Source: Ferruginibacter sp. (GTDB taxonomy: Bacteria > Bacteroidota > Bacteroidia > Chitinophagales > Chitinophagaceae). From it: a DNA stretch of 6,417 bases. The position numbers and the translations under genes were made by a program. Of the stretch, positions 6,416 through 6,417 are shown in pieces (within the stretch, counting starts at the first letter, position 1; each line of letters opens with the position of its first letter). The notes beneath the pieces were generated by a model. It saw only the letters and a program-made list of their open reading frames with translations. It made no database searches and was not told the DNA's origin. Location: positions 1-6,417 of the forward strand of contig VERM01000089.1 of the NCBI GenBank assembly GCA_018882645.1, in the 5' to 3' direction.

Positions 6416-6417
6416 AG

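Noticed and set aside
1..6417. Mobile element, CRISPR, toxin–antitoxin or defence island
   Set aside because: No transposase, integrase, terminal repeats, spaced direct repeats or small gene pairs were seen; all genes are housekeeping or lineage-core types.

Overview
The window reads as ordinary chromosomal DNA of a Bacteroidota species, probably near Chitinophagia, Sphingobacteriia or Saprospiria. The class-level guess is weak. The phylum call rests on four things seen together: a PorD (DUF4835) gene, a DUF4296 lipoprotein, the divergent Bacteroidota form of RNA polymerase omega, and the order bamD–rpoZ–coaBC–porD. Start codons also lack clear Shine-Dalgarno sequences, as is common in this phylum, and intergenic DNA is AT-rich.

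Layout. Bases 1-853 on the + strand hold the C-terminal half of ATP-dependent phosphoenolpyruvate carboxykinase (pckA), which enters from the left edge and is followed by a hairpin terminator (868-908). Everything else is on the - strand. Read in its own direction, from right to left, this strand carries: the last 78 codons of an OmpA-family protein (stop at 6179) with a strong intrinsic terminator (6116-6151); then bamD (start probably 6051), rpoZ, coaBC, porD and a DUF4296 lipoprotein; then scoA and scoB, the two subunits of a 3-oxoacid CoA-transferase. scoB converges on pckA. No gap between genes exceeds 100 bases.

How the genes work together. bamD, rpoZ, coaBC, porD and the DUF4296 gene look like one transcription unit. 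bamD overlaps rpoZ by 32 nt, coaBC overlaps porD by 8 nt, and porD overlaps the DUF4296 gene by 4 nt (ATGA). The unit mixes outer-membrane assembly (BamD), transcription (omega), coenzyme A synthesis (CoaBC) and type IX secretion (PorD). A GC-rich hairpin sits in the only sizeable gap, directly before coaBC. scoA starts 38 nt after the DUF4296 stop and may be read from the same message. Its product with ScoB activates acetoacetate or other 3-oxoacids with CoA from succinyl-CoA, while PckA draws oxaloacetate out of the same central metabolism. No functional link between the two is shown here.

I see no mobile element, CRISPR array, tRNA, rRNA or defence system, and no evidence of an undescribed system. 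The points most worth a second look are two non-consensus residues in the CoaC active site, the coaBC leader hairpin, and the missing peptidoglycan-contact aspartate in the OmpA-like fragment.
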